From Favolaschia claudopus (taxonomy: Eukaryota > Basidiomycota > Agaricomycetes > Agaricales > Mycenaceae), in the NCBI GenBank assembly GCA_037176885.1, contig JAWWNJ010000040.1, positions 1,240,001-1,304,000 on the forward strand: a stretch of DNA of 64,000 bases. The letters are read 5' to 3'. Both the position numbers and the translations under genes were made by a program. The notes beneath the pieces were generated by a model, which did not search any database, was not told the origin of the DNA, and saw only the letters and a list, made by a program, of their open reading frames with translations. Below are positions 20,963-32,480 of this stretch, in pieces (position 1 is the stretch's first letter; the number at the start of each line of letters is the position of its first letter).

Positions 20963-21528
20963 TAGGCTCGAGACCAGCCGTTAGTGGGAGTAATGACGAG
21001 CGAGCAGGTATTACTTACCATAACGGCTGGAAGCACTTACATAGGCGTAGATTGATAGATGACAAATTCAAACTCCGACTATACCTTATTAGGAAGTATC
21101 TCCGAGCTCAAGTTGCTCAGTTTTTGTTTTCTTCCACTCAAATGCTGCCTGGAACTGTCGGAGACTATTTCTATCCTTCAGTGAAGAGTCTCCGAGCCAC
21201 GACTACCTGAAAATACCATCATTGTGAAGGTTTCTAGCATCAGGTTTTATTTTGGGTCAATAAACCTCTTGTATGCAAGGCAAACCTATATCAAAGTCAC
21301 AGAGGACTTGGGGTTAATAGATAATGTGTGTTTAGCTCATATTGTGAAATATTATCTTGAGGCAAACGTGAAAACAAGTCGCTTCAAGCCTCGGAGATAC
21401 TTCCTAAAAAGGTATAATCGGAGTTTGAAATTGCCATCTATCAGTTTACGGCTAAGTGCTTCCAGCCGTTATTGTCAGTAATACCTGCTTGCTCGTCATT
21501 GCTACTATAACGGCTGGTTTCGAGCCTA
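20963..21528. mobile_element. 566-bp Mutator-like miniature element with 9-bp target duplication, copy 1
   Basis: Ends TAGGCTCGAGACCAGCCGTT and inverse; 9-bp duplication CTCTGATAG at 20954-20962 and 21529-21537. Nine bases is the Mutator (MULE) signature. Inside there is a second inverted pair (CATAACGGCTGGAAG / CTTCCAGCCGTTAT). A shorter relative is at 34943-35146. It lies one base from the end of the 20268-20952 element. Confidence 0.88.
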
Positions 21529-21537
21529 CTCTGATAG

Positions 21538-22910
21538 ACCAAAGAAAACAATGCCCGTAGATATGCCGGCTTCAATCAAACTGTAATATTGTTTAAATTG
21601 CAACTCGAAGCAAACGATATAAACGCGCAATCCAGCCACAATGGGACCCAAAACTGTTTGAGTCATATGAGCGCCTAGTAATCATGATGTACGACCTGCC
21701 TGGACCAAGAAACACGCTGGCAGAGAATAAACTTGTGGCCTTTCCGCGTGTTTCGATATCCCAGATGTCAGCAATTACGCCTGAAATGATACTTAGTCGT
21801 TTTCAGATACAGTGGTATTTCCAAAACTACCTCCCGCAACCAATGGTCCCACAGCAAAGAACCCCCGAAGAATCGACTAATCAAAAGTGTTTAATAGTTT
21901 GATGCCAGAGCTTGACCTAAATAAAACATGGTGTAGCCTGGCATCGTTGCGAGAAATATCGGACGCCGGTCAACGATCTCGCAGCCGGGACCCCAGAGTA
22001 AGGGCTGGGACCAAAATGAGCGCGGGCTCGTTACACTGGACAGGGGAAATTCTACCACCACGTATCCTATCAAAAACACACTTGTCAAGAGATACAGTTG
22101 CGGCGAAATCAATTTACTTACCATATATGGGAATTCTCATCATTCCAGGACAATTCCAGGAAGTACATATGTACAGGTGGGAGAAAACAACGATGGTTCT
22201 AGTTCAGTGGACATTGGTGTCCACAGAGGAAGAGAACAATCTGTATTGATGCTCGTAGGGGGACACTAATTTCCGTTGACAATTAGATTCAGAGCTGGCG
22301 GAAACATGAAGCTCAAAGCCCAGTCAAAAGTCCACGAGATGGAGCGGAATAAAATGAGAAGAAATGAGGATTATTCAAACCATATCACAATCTCTTAAAT
22401 AATCTCGAAAAGTGGCACAACTTTTGAGATATTGTGAGCTGGATTGATATCATTTGAGTACACGCACAATGCATTTCATTTCATTTCACGCGAATCGCAA
22501 GGCATCGTGGTGTCAACCAAATTATTGTGGAAATGTGAAATGCATTGAGATAAAGTGGTCACGGTAGCGAATACACTATATACAGGGAACCCGTACTGTG
22601 ACATACTTACCTGTACCCTCCCGTACAAGATCCAGGTCCGTAACCGCACTAGCAAGAGCCCATTGGATAGCGGAGACTTGTCCGCCCGTTGTCCAGCTCG
22701 GTGGATGGGGGGCGGACCAGAAAACAAAGAAGAAAATCATGGGACGATTGAAGAAGTCTCGGCGAGGGTGCAAAAGACTCACTAGCACTCACCATCGTCG
22801 AGCCAAAGAGGTCTATTGGTCCGCGCGATTGGCGGTCCCGGTCAGCGCTAGCGTCTGCAAGCATTTGGTAGGGTCATTGTTCTTGAAGAGAGAGTATAGC
22901 GCAAGACATA
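21538..22910. other. Unassigned intergenic stretch
   Basis: No sustained frame with recognisable content and no clear element ends. A CCATATATGG palindrome is at 22121-22130. Confidence 0.45.
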
Positions 22911-23506
22911 AGATCGAGAGCGTGGGATCCCCGCACCTTACTTAAGCACGTTATGTAACGCTTATTAATCGTTCCCACGGCCAAATCCCCAGTCGCGCAA
23001 AAAAAAAAAATCATGCTCTTTCCGGCCTGCAGAAGGGCTAACCCGCAGACTCAGAAGCCATTCTCGCTGTTTCGGCTCTGAAATTTTGGTTTTCGCTTTG
23101 AAAAGCACCTAGGGAGGTCCTGTCACCAATCACGCCCAACAGGTTGACAGGTCCCACCCTCAAGCGAGCTGCCGAAGCGTGCCGAGATGACTATCCTGTG
23201 GCTGTGCTGGCCAAATTCTCCTCCGAGATTTTCGAAAAGCGTCCCGTTTGGTGAGAAAACCACATAGAAACACTGAGAAAAAAAAAGGTGGTCTCAATTT
23301 TTCATGGATCATATAGCAAGAGACCAAGGGACATTTTGTTAAGTCTGCCCAACAGGAACCCTTCATTGAACCTCTATCTAAGACTTGTATTGGGCAAAAT
23401 TCCCAATCTGGACCTTGGCATCGTGCTATAAGCCCTCGACGTCGAGCGTGAGAATGTCACAGTGTGATGCTGACATAAGGGTGCGGGGATCCCACGCTCT
23501 CTATCT
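22911..23506. mobile_element. About 596-bp TA-flanked element, GAGAGCGTGGGATCCC family, copy 1
   Basis: Inverted ends AGATCGAGAGCGTGGGATCC and AGATAGAGAGCGTGGGATCC (right end read inverted), TA at 22909-22910 and 23507-23508. About 400 bp of it recurs in inverse orientation at 34010-34416. Its inner parts share GCCGAAGCGTGCCGAGATGA with the second copy. No gene. Confidence 0.75.
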
Positions 23507-23508
23507 TA

Positions 23509-24018
23509 CCTTCGACGTCGACAAAAATCCCCCACACATAGTAAACTTCACCTGAAACGGATGTCGTCTGTAGGCAGTGTTAGACGGAAAGACATGAACA
23601 AAATGTATGCACTTCCGGGGAGAGTAGGGCTGGTTGGGCACAGAAAGCGGACAGATGGAGACAGAGCAGGCAGAAGAGGGGAAGACAAGGTGGAAGAAGA
23701 CAAGAGGAAGTGACGTGTCAGAAAATAGCGTCATTTTATGTTGCCTGTTGCCAGGCCGATGGGTAGGTGACTCAGGCAGAGATCCGAGGGAATGTGTGCT
23801 GGGTGCTTGCTGGAGCGATGTGTTGAAACGAGATAGTTTGCTCACCCATGACAAACGATCTCAAATCATTCCATTCGGTTGCTGCTTGTGCCATCTCATT
23901 TCGAAACATTTCAAACTATCCGACCGACTTTTGACTGGGCTCAAAGCCTCAAACAGAGCACAAGAGCAGATGCATGCCAATTGATGGATATCGAACATTT
24001 CCGGGAGAAGGATACGAC
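23509..24018. other. No gene or element seen
   Basis: Open frames on both strands are short and of random composition. Possibly old insertion debris. Confidence 0.4.
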
Positions 24019-24020
24019 TA

Positions 24021-24705
24021 CAGTGGTGGCAAATAGAAATTGCCGTGGCTTTTTGGCCAAAATCTTGCTGTATACTTCACCGAATGACCTAAAATGAGAT
24101 GTAGAGATAAATATATGATACTACTGTACCACTTAGAACACTCAGCTATATATTATGCTCTGACAATGCATCAATAACAGGACAGTTTCTGATTATTGCC
24201 ATATCTGGAAAAGCTCAATGTATCCTCAGCAAAAAAGTGTCATCATAGGATGAAAGGACTTGAAAAACAATGCTAGTTCTCACTTTGATTGACTGAAATT
24301 GACCCTCATTTGAGCTCACAACGGCTGCTTGAAGTTGGTCCTTCTAGCTATTTTCTCTGCATTTTCAGCTATTTTGTGTGAAAATAGCCAACTTTGAGCG
24401 GCTGCTGTGAGCCCAAATGAGGGTCAATTCTATTCAACCAAAGTGGAAACTAGGACTGTTTTTCAAGTACTTTCATCCTATTATGACACCTTTTCGCTGA
24501 GGGTTCATTGTGTTTTTCCCAATATGGCAAAAATCGGAAATCATCCTATGATTGATGCATTCTCAGGGCATAATATATTGCTGACTAATCTAAGAGGTAC
24601 AAAAGTATCACATACCCATCTCTACATTTTATTTGAGGTCATTCGGTGAAGTATACAGCCAGATTTTCACCAAAAAGCCACGGCAATTTCTATTTGCCAC
24701 CACTG
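24021..24705. mobile_element. 685-bp fold-back element, complementary along its whole length
   Basis: Ends CAGTGGTGGCAAATAGAAAT and inverse with TA at 24019-24020 and 24706-24707. Pairing continues inward nearly to the centre at about 24350 (for example ATTGACCCTCATTTGAGCTC against its inverse near 24410), so the transcript would form one long imperfect hairpin. The CAGTGG ends resemble those at 2267. Confidence 0.9.
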
Positions 24706-24707
24706 TA

Positions 24708-25941
24708 CATAGAAGCAAGAGCAGCAGGAGAGTAGCAGGAGCAAGACAGAGCACAGCGGCCAGAGGTTATGTACAGGAAAGATAAGTAACGACCGGACCC
24801 CGGGAAAACCGATAACCGAAGCCGGTTTGACAGTTGACTTGAGACAAAGAGACAAAAGAAAAAGACAATTACGGCACACTCTGATTTGTATAATAGATAG
24901 ACTAGCAGGAACTCGTGCTCTCTACGAAAAATCTTACATAGTAAATTAGATGTTGCCTGAAGGACCATGAATCAGATCAAGTATTCAATGATTCATTGCA
25001 GATGCTCGTCCCAATCTTCACTTGGTGTAGTATTCAAAGAATTAAGGAAGGAAGAATATAAACAAAGGTGTCGTTCTCGGAAATTGTGTTTGAACCAATA
25101 TCATGTACCGAGGCCATTTTTCCGACGGGAGCATGTGCAGGATGGCCCTCGCAGCAATGTGACTGCGCAGGTATACACACGTAGGATTGAACGCATGGTC
25201 ATCACCAAGCTAGGGTTGGTTTCTCACTCCTAGCCCGGCCCCGATACATTGAACCCTTTCCCATTCAATGAATTCTCAGACGCACTGAATCAATCGCTGG
25301 ATGACCCTCGTAGGAGTTGCCGGGTCATTCAAAAGAGCATGAGCAAGCTCAGGGATACACTCGTAGAGAATTTCGATTCTTTGTTGTAAGAGGGCATGCT
25401 CAAATATGCACTCGTACGATGCCCCAGGCTTTCTCTGTTAGAGAAACGGCGGATTGAGCGTTCCACGCTGATTATTCGATGAAAAACACACCAAAACTGC
25501 CAGTCTTTTGTGCTAGGATAATAGAGAGGTTGTGCGGAGCGACTGAGCCGCTCCGCGGGCATGTGGAGCCGGGTCGCTCCGCTAAACCCAGGTCGCTCGT
25601 TATTGCGCAACATGGAGCCGGATTCTGACGGCAAACAGCCTGTAGAGTACCTCAGTAAACCCTTCCCAGGGACGATACGGGTAATAGTTCATTAAAAACT
25701 GTTAACAGCCCAGGAGGAATTGCGGCATCCGGCAAAGCAGATTGGGCCGCCAGTGTGATGGGAAGCCACAGCCCCAGTGGAGGTGGGCACCGCCTGCCAA
25801 ATCAGTGATTTAGTTGTTCTTGTTTGTTGATGAAGCCGCCCCGCCAAATGCTGATTTGGTAGTGCCGACACGTTTTCCGTGCGGCACAGGCCCCGGCTTC
25901 AAAAGCCTGAGAAGCCAAACGAGTTTGAATTAGATTCTCTA
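24708..25941 (+). other. Unassigned, with a likely C-terminal exon at 25234-25389
   Basis: After a CTCCTAG acceptor-like site, 25234-25389 (plus) is open for 51 codons to a TAA, with protein-like content (FPFNEFSDALNQSLDD, then QKSMSKLRDTLVENFDSLL). It looks like the last exon of a lost gene; upstream 24967-25233 is open (RRIERMVITKLGL) but I cannot join them with confidence. Family unknown. Confidence 0.35.
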
Positions 25942-26040
25942 GGGGATGTAGTAGGGAAATCAAGAAATTCGGAATTTTGAGTTTAACTATATCTTCTAAA
26001 AAATGCAATATTCACTTTCAAAATTCCCTACTACATCCCC
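25942..26040. mobile_element. 99-bp palindromic miniature element
   Basis: Ends GGGGATGTAGTAGGGAA and its perfect inverse, AT-rich centre. No target duplication recognised. 26041-26356 to its right holds nothing I can assign. Confidence 0.65.
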
Positions 26041-26356
26041 GAGATATCGAGAAATTGGCAGTTCAAGTTCGGCAGTGCAATGCCGAAGCATCTCGCAAAC
26101 GTGTTCCACGCCGCGCCTCCATCAGAGTGACCGGCAGAGTGACAATCGCGTGACGTGACAGTGACCCGACGCGCGACAAGTCGTCGACAACGCCCTCCAC
26201 ATCGCCCCGACGTGTCTCACAGCCCAAAAAGCTTACCCGAGGGTTATAGGTAGGTAAAGTACTGGCTGAATCACGTTAATGAATTTTATTAGCCTGTAAA
26301 TTAGCCAAATCCTATCTCAGCACATACGGACCATCAGCGGGCGCGACATCACCCGA

Positions 26357-27345
26357 ATGGGCAACCCAAAAGCGTCACAGCGTCGATCCAAAAAGCGTTC
26401 TGCAGCCCAGCAGGCTGTATCCAAGTCCTTGAACAAAGCAAAAATTCTACTGCACCAATACCGGCACCCGCGCCACTGAAAAACTCTGTCTGGAAGCTTA
26501 AAGACTACAAACAGGAGTATCAGAAGCTCCAGCAAAAGCTTCGACATGCAGCATCGTACCGAACGAAGCTCCAGGCCGCACTTGATGGCTATAAACCAAA
26601 GGCAGAAGACAGCGAGAATGCTGCGGAGGCGGCGAGACATCAGCTGGTAGAATCGAAGCGTCGGGAGCAGCTCTTACAGAGTGCCGTCGAAGAAGCGATG
26701 TCTTTGGGGGCAAATTGCAGAAGAAGAACCGGGCACTTCAAAAACAAGTTCACCGAGCTGCCGAGATTCTCGCTCAATCCATCGAGCGTGCCGAAAGAAG
26801 GCCGTTGTTCAGTCGGGTAACACAGAAGGGAACCTACACGGTGCAGGTGCGTAAGCTGGCACGGATTATGGTCGACTCGGGGTGCGCACGCGGAAAGGTT
26901 GGCCCGTTGATGCAGCGGGTGGGAGAAATCTTCGGTATTCACATCGACCGAGAAATGAGCCGTCGTACGGTCAGTCGGGCGGTGCTGGAGGGTGGAGTAG
27001 CTGCCAAGATCCAAATAGCGTATGAAATCGAAATAAAGGTAAGTCTCACCAGTTTACAGCGTAAACCTGCACTTACCCGCTGTAGGGGTCTCAATCAGTG
27101 CCGACAGCACTTCGAATCGTGGTATCAACATAGAGAGCTCGCACATTGCTCTCCGCGCGCCCGATTACAAGGCTGGCTCTCTCCACGTTGATGCGAGCTC
27201 GACTCCTCGTGTCCGTTTTTTTGGCGTGGAAAAAACTCTTGATCATTTGAGTGCTGAGTCCGTGAAAGCTTGGCAGCGGCGAATCGAGGAGAGTATGAAT
27301 TTGTTCAACGAAAGTCCTCTGAATAGCGTCGCATCGATTTCTTCA
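26357..27345 (+). pseudogene. Agaricomycete coiled-coil protein family, decayed
   Basis: Starts MGNPKASQRRSKKRSA at 26357, then a long coiled coil (KDYKQEYQKLQQKLRHA), then a conserved segment YTVQVRKLARIMVDSGCA, RRTVSRAVLEGGVAAKIQIA and, after an intron, SISADSTSNRGINIESSHI, APDYKAGSL, KAWQRRIEESMNLFNESPL. I remember this set from a large basidiomycete family without known function. Frames change near 26450 and at the G run near 26707; across the intron (donor 27039, acceptor 27084-27085) the frame is also off by one. The family normally goes on, but here it ends at about 27345 where minus-strand integrase sequence begins. Dead gene. Confidence 0.7.
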
Positions 27346-28588
27346 TTTGGAGTGGGTCTTGAACCCGAATGCGTGGGTGACATCGTACCACAGGCGCTCA
27401 ATACGAGTGTTATTTACGCTCCTGAAATCAATGTCAATGACGGTAGCTGCAGGTCAACAGAACACAGTCTTACCTTCCCCAGATATACGACCCACGCTCG
27501 ACCCCACGCTCCGTCTCCATCATCAGAGCCACAAGAATATTCTCAGCGCCATGGTCGCCACGGACACGACTTGGCAGCCCGTAACGCCTCACAGCGTCTT
27601 GGAAGAGCTCCAGAACTGTCTGCGCGCGGTTGTTGTTGTTGACAGCTATCCCAGTGACGAGCCGAGACTTTCCATCAATGAAACAGTGAATAACAATTTT
27701 GAATCGAATAAGCCCTGAAGTACGTCAATAAAAGCGTGTTGAAACAAGGACGGCACCAACCATGTTGTCCGTCATGATGCCAAAGCGAGCTACAGTATAC
27801 GGCGTGCGGTGTATGAAGCGAGCACCAAAGGCTCCAGGAGAACCATGAACGCGAAGATAGGAAGCGGCTATTCTGTCTCTAGGAACTCTGTGCCCCAGAT
27901 TACGGAGGCGTCCCTTCAGCATGCGTAGCCCAAAGTTGGGGAAAGTTTCCAGAATGGATGCGAGGAGAGAGTCGAGTTCGTCGTCTGAGATGGTGGAGAC
28001 AGGAGCAGAGGTTGAGGTATAAGTCCGAGAGATGCTGCCATCCTCTTGTGGTGTGTCAGTATACACAGGCTCCCCAGGCTCGACAAGACCGTATTCCAAT
28101 GCTCGACGACGAATCGTGCGAGCCCCAACACCAAAGACCTCCTCAAGGTGACTTGGTCCCCTGAGAGCCAACGCCTGTCGCAAAATTTCAGGGTCAATCT
28201 CGACATGCGGGCGCCCGCCTGTGCTTGTGCGAGACACAACAGGAAGCGAGGGACCAGTCGGCATGTCAGACGACTCATGACGAGCTTCCTCCAGCGCGTC
28301 GATCATTTCTGTTATGCTCTGCTCGACCGTAGCTAGTTCGGCTGCGGGGATGATTGCTCGATGCTGCCGCACGTCATTAGCACTGTTGAGGGATGAGGGA
28401 AAGGAGACAGGACTTGCGATTTGAATTGCGCCGGAAAACTGCAAGACTTCGTTGACCTGATAACTGAGTTGGGTGTCGGCACCGCGCTGCGTTCGTAGAG
28501 TACGGATGACATTGCGCTTGAGTATCTGGTATGCTTGACGAAGATTCTCGAGCTGTTCAGACATGGTGCGGAGGGAAGTTCGTATCAA
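27346..28588 (-). pseudogene. Integrase-core (rve-like) protein of an Agaricomycete family, 3'-truncated
   Basis: On minus from 28588: N-terminal helical region, a helix-turn-helix (RGPSHLEEVFGVGARTIRRR, then ALEYGLVEPG), a linker (SDDELDSLLASILETFPNFG) and the start of a catalytic core SLWHHDGQHG. Two introns fit: 27760-27715 (46 nt) and 27473-27422 (52 nt), giving [27 protein letters not shown] and RIERLWYDVTHAFGFK. The Asp residues of the core are present. A two-base frame disruption lies just before SLWHHDG near 27783, and the gene is cut at about 27346 against the plus-strand pseudogene. Members of this family are spread in Agaricomycetes and are probably of transposon origin. Confidence 0.78.
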
Positions 28589-28906
28589 GTTCGTATATGT
28601 TCACGTGGGTGGGCGCAGTGAGTGAGCGTCAAAGATCAGAAATACGGGGTAACCAGCGCAACAAAACACAGCCTTTTGCTGCGGACAAGCCAAACTTGGC
28701 AAGGATCGCATGGCGCATAGGTCACCAGATAACAGCGGGGGTGGCTTGGCTGATGCAATAGACAATATGTGACTGCTTCAACATGTACAGTTTCTCGTCG
28801 TCGAGATCTTGAACCATTCTGTTTCCGCCAGATCTCGCCATTTTTCAACAATTCTCTACGAAAACTCACGTATCTCGACCTATGGATGGTATATTGGGTA
28901 AAATTT

Positions 28907-29384
28907 AGTCTAGGATTTGATGGGGGGTAGGTCAGTGAAGCGTCCGTGGGAGTGATGCTGAGCTGATCCGCCAAACGGCAGGTTCCCCTTTTGGGTAAAT
29001 GTCATCTCTCTTCGACTCTCTCTTCAACCGTTCGCTCGCTGGCAACGTCCACAGAAAACATCCTTTCCTTCAATGACGCGCATCCCGAGGTCGAGTTGGA
29101 ATGGCCGTAGCTCCACTACTTTGCATCGGCGGCGGAGGAGAGCGTCTAGCCATTGACGCGAATTGACGACTGAAGACGGGTCTGAGAGCATGGGAGACGC
29201 GTCGATTTCATCCCTATATCAGTGTACTTTAATCATATCATGGGTTATTATACGTGGAGTACACGCAAAGGACGAGGAGCGCATCGCTCTGGAGGGGCGG
29301 GCAAGCGACGGCCATCAGCAGCCGTATCACTCCCATCACTCCCACGGACGCTTCACTGACCTACCCCCCATCAAATCCCAGACT
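28907..29384. mobile_element. 478-bp inverted-repeat miniature element
   Basis: Arms of about 51 bp with one mismatch (GGATTTGATGGGGGGTAGGT at the left, inverse at the right). No clear target duplication. The centre codes for nothing recognisable. 28589-28906 is empty of genes. Confidence 0.75.
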
Positions 29385-30302
29385 TTATATAGGTCCTTGA
29401 GAACGATTGTCTTCTCATCGCCCGGTATAAAGTCTGGTTTACGAGACTAGGTAAAATTCAATAGTTTTGTCCAATAAGGTCCCCCAAAGAAATTTGCCAG
29501 AATGCAGAGCTTTCTTCAAGAACAGCATCAACGAAGTCACCATAGAGATATCCATCAGGGACCTGTAATGAACTCGAAGTCTGGAGACTGGTCGTCCTAA
29601 GTCTCGTTGTAGGATTCATTATCGATCATGACATGCAAACCCTCCTCTTCCCGGTCACTGCTCCTGGTGTTGTCTGTGTTGTCCTGAATATTGAGATCTG
29701 GGTTCTGGAATCTGGCTCGTTTCACCGGTCGCCTTGTTCCAGCTCCCTGTGTTGCGTGCACAACCTCGACTGTTTTGTTGGAGAATGTACTGGACGATGG
29801 CTTCCTTGATCTAGTGTTATTCTGGTGATGCTCTGTGAAGGCTGGGATAGAACTATTCAGGAAGAGTTTGGAGACTCTGGACTGGTAAGGGAGATACGCT
29901 TCATTGTGAACGATAAAGGGACTTGTGCGATTTCGTTGGTTTCTTGATGTGACATAATCAATGTTAGTCATATCAGTCTAAGATAAGATAACATGTTCTT
30001 GAACTTCAATCTTACTACTGTGTACTCGTTGTTAGTCTAGTGTTTACCGCGGGGGTCTGACCGTGTACCTGAAGTATTATGTAATATCATGTAAGCAGAG
30101 TTCGAGTCGCGTCGATCTCCTCTCAATAACGCGATTTCTGTGAGGTTTTGGTGGGAGACTCACTTCATATGATCCTAACTATGATTCTGTCCCCTCAAAA
30201 TCTTTAAAAGGGTGTCGTGAGGTATTGCGCACAATACCTGCGTGTTCGGCCTTGGGCTTTCGGCCGAAACCGATCCGACGGCGCAAGAAGACGCTAAGGG
30301 TT
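29385..30302 (-). other. Unassigned; unrecognised 124-aa minus ORF at 29971-29597
   Basis: The ORF begins MTNIDYVTSRNQRNRTSPF and is polar with an Arg/Asn-rich middle and an acidic end (SSDREEEGLHVMIDNE). It could be part of a retroelement linker. A 27-bp block around ACCGCGGGGGTC (30042-30068) recurs inverted at 31351-31377. Confidence 0.35.
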
Positions 30303-30742
30303 ACTCCGGCAGCGGAGCAGGATCTGGATTTGATGGGATTTGGATTTGATGGTGGAACTGATGTCTGTATGTAACGTAGTCCGCGGAATGTCCGACGTTA
30401 GCCGTTGTTGTGTTTGCAACATGCCTGCTCGTCGGCGACGACGACGAGCTCCTTCATTGAGCCCATTGCTTGCCTCCAGAACGGCGCACTTTTTGAGAAC
30501 GGTGTGCTTTGATTACTATATGTTGCCTGCCCAATTTTATTGCTGTAGCAGACCTCTTAAGTGCCAGCGCAGGCACGGCGGGAAATGGAGCGGGATGGCG
30601 GGAAAATGCCGACGAGACAATGCGCTGGCAGTTTGGCGGGGACAGTCCCGTCATCAGTTGGCAACGGTGACTGATTGGTGACTGATCGTCACCCATCAGC
30701 TCCAAATCCCATCAAATCCAAATCCAAATCCGCTGCCGGAGT
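30303..30742. mobile_element. About 440-bp inverted-repeat miniature element
   Basis: Ends ACTCCGGCAGCGGA and inverse; inside each end is a run of GGATTTGATGGGATTTGG type. CTAAG occurs a few bases outside both ends and might be a target duplication. Confidence 0.7.
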
Positions 30743-31119
30743 GACTCTAAGAACTTGCGTTTCACCGAACCGTGCTGTAGAGATCCTAGAAATTGTTTCT
30801 AAACACGATCTTAATCCTCTTTACAGTATAGAACCTTGTAACTATGCTTGTATTGGGAAGAGGGAAGCGTTCAAACGAAATTCGGAAATTGCCGGCTTAC
30901 ATGATATTAGATAATACTCCGGCTACTGTCATGGATCACAGACATCTTGGTGCACGGATGTCTCGGCTCCAAGTCTACGATCGTGAGTCTTGAATATTGT
31001 TCCTATGTCTATCTTTTATCCCTTGACTCTACATTCCATTCTCTCCTCATCATTCCTATCCTGAGACCCTACCTAGTTCCCTATGTCATTTATCCCTGTC
31101 TCAGAGACTCCCTACCATG

Positions 31120-31126
31120 TATAAAA
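31120..31126 (+). promoter_or_regulatory. TATA box in an LTR-like or promoter stretch (30743-31544)
   Basis: TATAAAA at 31120-31126 is followed by a T/C-rich leader, repeats (GTAAAGCTTGACGCTACTAG, GTAAAGCGGAACGCTACTG) and the GGACCCCCGCGGTAA block that is inverted at 30042. The coding start of the first gene of the 31.5-36.5 kb cluster comes 420 bp later. It could be a solo LTR or a host promoter. Confidence 0.4.
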
Positions 31127-31544
31127 AGTCGTAGATACTTCCGTTGAATATCATCTTACATTCAACCCACTTTTGTGTGCAAACACTTCTATTCAACAAT
31201 CTATTCTCAAGTAACTAGTAAAGCTTGACGCTACTAGTCTACTTCTCTGCTGGAGAAATACAGTAAAGCGGAACGCTACTGTATTTTGGCATCACCCTTC
31301 GCTTGCGGATTTCCACGACGAACTCGAGGATCGACCGTATCTTTAACAGCTACACGATCGGACCCCCGCGGTAAGGAACAGACTCTATGTAGCGAGGGCA
31401 CCGAGCTCAAATACATAGAGCGTCTGTCTAGGAGAGACTAACTCGTTGTACTCGTTCCCAAATCCACAGACCATCACTTTGTCTCCGGTGTGTGTGTGTG
31501 TGACGTGTCTTGTCTCTTTCAGCTGTTTTGGCTGACCAGGACAC

Positions 31545-32385
31545 ATGTCCATGCCTCCGACGAAGGCTCCGCGTAGGTGTGCTAGATGTCCCGGGCGACC
31601 GTACCTCAAAGAATGTGCACATTCAACTTTCAAAAGACTACCAGTCACTGTTGACCCTTCCAGGTCACCAGTCATCGTCAGCCTTTCCAACCCATCGTTG
31701 TTGCTCTCCTCGAGCTCGTCTTCTGTTCCCCTTGGTCAGTCCAGTGGTCCGGATTCCACCATCACTACTGGCCCTGTGGGGAACTATTCAACCGGTTTTA
31801 TGGGTCTCCTTGGTATCTTACAATTTTACCTATTTTCTTGTCTTCTTGCTAACAACGTATTCTAGTTTCCGGGCCAGAACATTTTTGTGAGTCTTCCAAC
31901 GGCTCAGTTGTAGGCATATGCTGATGCTGAGCTTTGCCAAAGTCGGGCCAATCTTATGGTGTTGATTTCATGAATCCCTTCGGACCACCCGGACGACCTT
32001 CGATTCCCAGCTTCAACCTAAATAATGCGGCATCGAACTTCACTCTTGGCTCAAACCTGGCTGTCAACACGAGCATCTCAAGCATTTCAATGTCTCCGGC
32101 TGCGGCTGCGACATCGTCTGCCACTCCTATCGATAGAGTCAGTCATCTCTCTATCCTTTCTATACAAAACATTGATCTCGTCCGGAGTTGGACTTGGAGG
32201 ATGACCCTGATAATTCTCGTAATAGTACAGGCAAAAAATTATAAACCAATTCTTTATCGCTGAGTAACAGCGAACATCTCACCGACGCTTTAAATGAGGT
32301 AGCGGGACAAGAGAAGAGAATTGCGGAGCAGGAGGAGCAGTTGAACCAGTACAAAGCTTTATTAGCACAGCGGCAGTCGAAATAG
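31545..32385 (+). CDS. Unrecognised gene A: Cys motif protein with C-terminal coiled coil
   Basis: Begins after a CTTTCAG site at 31545 or 31551 with MPPTKAPRRCARCPGRPYL, a compact Cys pair (C-A-R-C) and an ECAHS motif, then a Ser/Pro-rich region. At least one intron follows (acceptor near 31862), then NPFGPPGRPSIPSFNL, a low-complexity Ser/Ala stretch and ELDLEDDPDNS. The last part, EHLTDALNEVAGQEKRIAEQ and on to QRQSK, is a coiled coil with stop at 32383-32385. A TAA at about 32240 interrupts this frame unless a second intron covers it, so the exon model is unsure. I do not know the family. Confidence 0.45.
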
Positions 32386-32480
32386 CTTCCTTACCTTTTT
32401 TGAATTCGAAACAGCGTTACAAAGTCACATTTTTCGCTCCTTTTTCTTCTTTCGACCACTCACTCGACTCACTCGACAAT

